A DNA stretch of 5,364 nt. It comes from an uncultured Clostridium sp. Lineage in GTDB: Bacteria; Bacillota; Clostridia; TANB77; CAG-508. The notes below the pieces were generated by a model. The model was given only the letters and a program-made list of their open reading frames with translations, was not told the origin of the DNA and ran no database searches. The translations under genes and the position numbers were made by a program. The stretch lies in contig USQA01000089.1 of the NCBI GenBank assembly GCA_900556695.1, forward strand, positions 1 through 5,364, read 5' to 3'. This document shows, in pieces, positions 4,691 through 5,364 of this stretch. Position 1 is the first letter of the stretch; each line of letters begins with the position of its first letter.

Positions 4691-4805
4691 AAATAGCCAA
4701 ATGCTAAATTATTTAATTTCTAACCTTTTTCTTTATTTAGATAAGGTGAGAAGTTTTGACTTCTTCTTGTAACGAATAATATTTTAGCATATTCTTTGGC
4801 TATTT
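4691..4805. repeat. Inverted repeat with one arm inside the infC promoter
   Basis: On the minus strand AAATAGCCAA, five bases, then ATGCTAAA (4805-4783) is complementary to the uninterrupted TTTAGCAT-TTGGCTATTT (4708-4691): 18 pairs with one five-base bulge and 74 bases between the arms. The first arm covers most of the -10 and the spacer of the infC promoter. Only transcripts entering from the exchanger gene would contain both arms; the distal arm is then followed by UUUAUUUU-like sequence. Confidence 0.75.
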
Positions 4806-4810
4806 GTCAA
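4781..4810 (-). promoter_or_regulatory. Sigma-A promoter of infC-rpmI-rplT
   Basis: A perfect TTGACA (4810-4805) is followed after 18 bases by TAAAAT (4786-4781), preceded by TG one base away (extended -10, TGCTAAAAT). The start is expected near 4774, just at the antiterminator arm GTTACAAG. The promoter begins 15 bases after the stop of the upstream exchanger gene. Confidence 0.85.
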
Positions 4811-4825
4811 GTAATTTAACAATAT

Positions 4826-5364
4826 TTATACAAAAAACTCAAAAATTAGAATACCTATTGATTGTATAATAAATAGATTTAACATATTTGATGTAAGCAT
4901 ATTGTTAGTTGCCTCCACAACTCCTAAAATCTCTTTTGATTTTTCTTTTTTATAATGTTTTTGTGCTTCGAAAAATGTAATTAACTCAGGAATACTTGTT
5001 ATAAACCCCAACAATATACCAATAATGGTTTGTGATATGTTAAACATATTGCATAAATTTTCTAATGTATTTCCTAATGCATCTCCTATTATAAATAACA
5101 AAACACCTGTTATTAATAGATATATCACATATTTTATTGTTTTCTTTTTATTATTTTTTTCCCACTTTTCCTCTTTTTCTATTTGTTTTTCTAATGCTTC
5201 ATCTTCTTTTCTTAAATATAATTTATGTGCATTTGTATTCAAATAATTAAATAATAAATATAAAATTATGAAAATCGGAACGATTGAGAGGCTTATCTCT
5301 ATTTTTAATATTAGTAGTATGATTGGAATTATTATTGTATCAATTATGTTTATCCGCATTCCGA
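4826..5364 (-). CDS. CaCA-family sodium/calcium exchanger, C-terminal part (5' end off the window)
   Basis: The protein belongs to the cation/calcium antiporter family, membrane proteins that exchange Ca2+ for Na+ or H+ and are built from two alpha repeats. What is seen is the second half. Counting from the ATG at 5359: hydrophobic segments near 5-20 and 24-40, a charged cytosolic loop (RKEDEALEKQ and following, about 50-74), a membrane segment near 76-94, the second alpha repeat with SQTIIGILLGFITSIPELITF near 109-129 (the T-S-x-P-E signature), then GVVEATNNMLTSNMLNLF near 145-162 and a last hydrophobic segment to the end. The first alpha repeat is missing, and the frame remains open through the ATG to the window edge, so the ATG at 5359 is probably internal. 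No separate terminator lies between its stop and the infC promoter. The ion cannot be told from this part. Confidence 0.8.
   Translation of the reverse strand, partial: GMRINIIDTIIIPIILLILKIEISLSIVPIFIILYLLFNYLNTNAHKLYLRKEDEALEKQIEKEEKWEKNNKKKTIKYVIYLLITGVLLFIIGDALGNTLENLCNMFNISQTIIGILLGFITSIPELITFFEAQKHYKKEKSKEILGVVEATNNMLTSNMLNLFIIQSIGILIFEFFV

Larger units (their letters stand above)
4635..4775 (-). promoter_or_regulatory. L20-type leader (attenuator) of the infC-rpmI-rplT operon
   Basis: The leader runs from a predicted start near 4774 to the infC start. At its 5' end GTTACAAG (4773-4766) is the exact complement of CTTGTAAC (4674-4667), which forms part of the stem and loop of the terminator before infC. 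The adjacent TCAA can also pair with TTGA just upstream of that segment, giving 12 pairs with a six-base bulge. This antiterminator would remove the entire 5' arm region of the terminator. A local hairpin AGAAGT-caaa-ACTTCT follows the first arm. In Bacillus L20 binding to such a leader favours termination. The architecture is seen directly; that L20 is the ligand follows from the operon and family knowledge, and I did not verify the L20 binding-site consensus. Confidence 0.75.

Noticed and set aside
5025..5246. Plus-strand reading frame of 73 codons inside the exchanger gene
   Set aside because: It is antisense to the charged loop and membrane segments, with a low-complexity Phe-rich product and no SD.

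Overview
The window looks like chromosome of a low-GC, spore-forming Firmicute, most likely in class Clostridia. The base composition is strongly AT-rich, Shine-Dalgarno (SD) sequences are strong AGGAGG types, a three-gene spoVAC-spoVAD-spoVAE set is present, and the translation operon has the Gram-positive infC-rpmI-rplT order. Species cannot be named from this sequence.

Layout, left to right. (1) Positions 1-1086, minus strand: most of rsmB, a 16S rRNA m5C methyltransferase. Its reading frame breaks at an A-run near the left edge, before the catalytic motif VI. (2) Positions 1087-1283: a divergent control region. It holds a candidate housekeeping promoter for rsmB, a twin palindromic element (1103-1164) directly in front of the rsmB SD, and a candidate forespore-type promoter pointing right. 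(3) Positions 1284-3477, plus strand: a four-gene sporulation operon of a dodecin-like protein, spoVAC, spoVAD and spoVAE. A second copy of the twin palindromic element (1989-2049) lies directly in front of the spoVAD SD. spoVAD starts at a TTG at 2070 and carries one extra base near 2158-2160. (4) Positions 3479-3507: a bidirectional terminator between the convergent operons. (5) Positions 3506-4634, minus strand: rplT, rpmI and infC, transcribed infC first. IF3 starts at AUA at 4634, not at the ATG at 4526. (6) Positions 4635-4810: the infC leader, with a consensus promoter, an intrinsic terminator just before the SD and a 12-bp long-range antiterminator, which is the architecture of an L20-type attenuator. 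(7) Positions 4826-5364, minus strand: the C-terminal part of a CaCA-family cation/calcium exchanger that runs off the right edge.

How the genes work together. The spoVA genes encode the membrane channel components (SpoVAC, SpoVAE) and the dipicolinic-acid-binding partner (SpoVAD) that load calcium-dipicolinate into the forespore. The dodecin-like gene at the head of this operon is unexpected and may be a sporulation-linked small-molecule binder. The right half makes IF3 and ribosomal proteins L35 and L20, under feedback at the leader (attenuation) and at the IF3 start codon.

The most unusual points are the twin palindromic elements placed alike in front of two unrelated genes, the dodecin-spoVA linkage, an inverted repeat that puts the infC promoter in one arm, the AUA start of infC, and two single-base frame breaks (rsmB, spoVAD) that are either sequence errors or real lesions.
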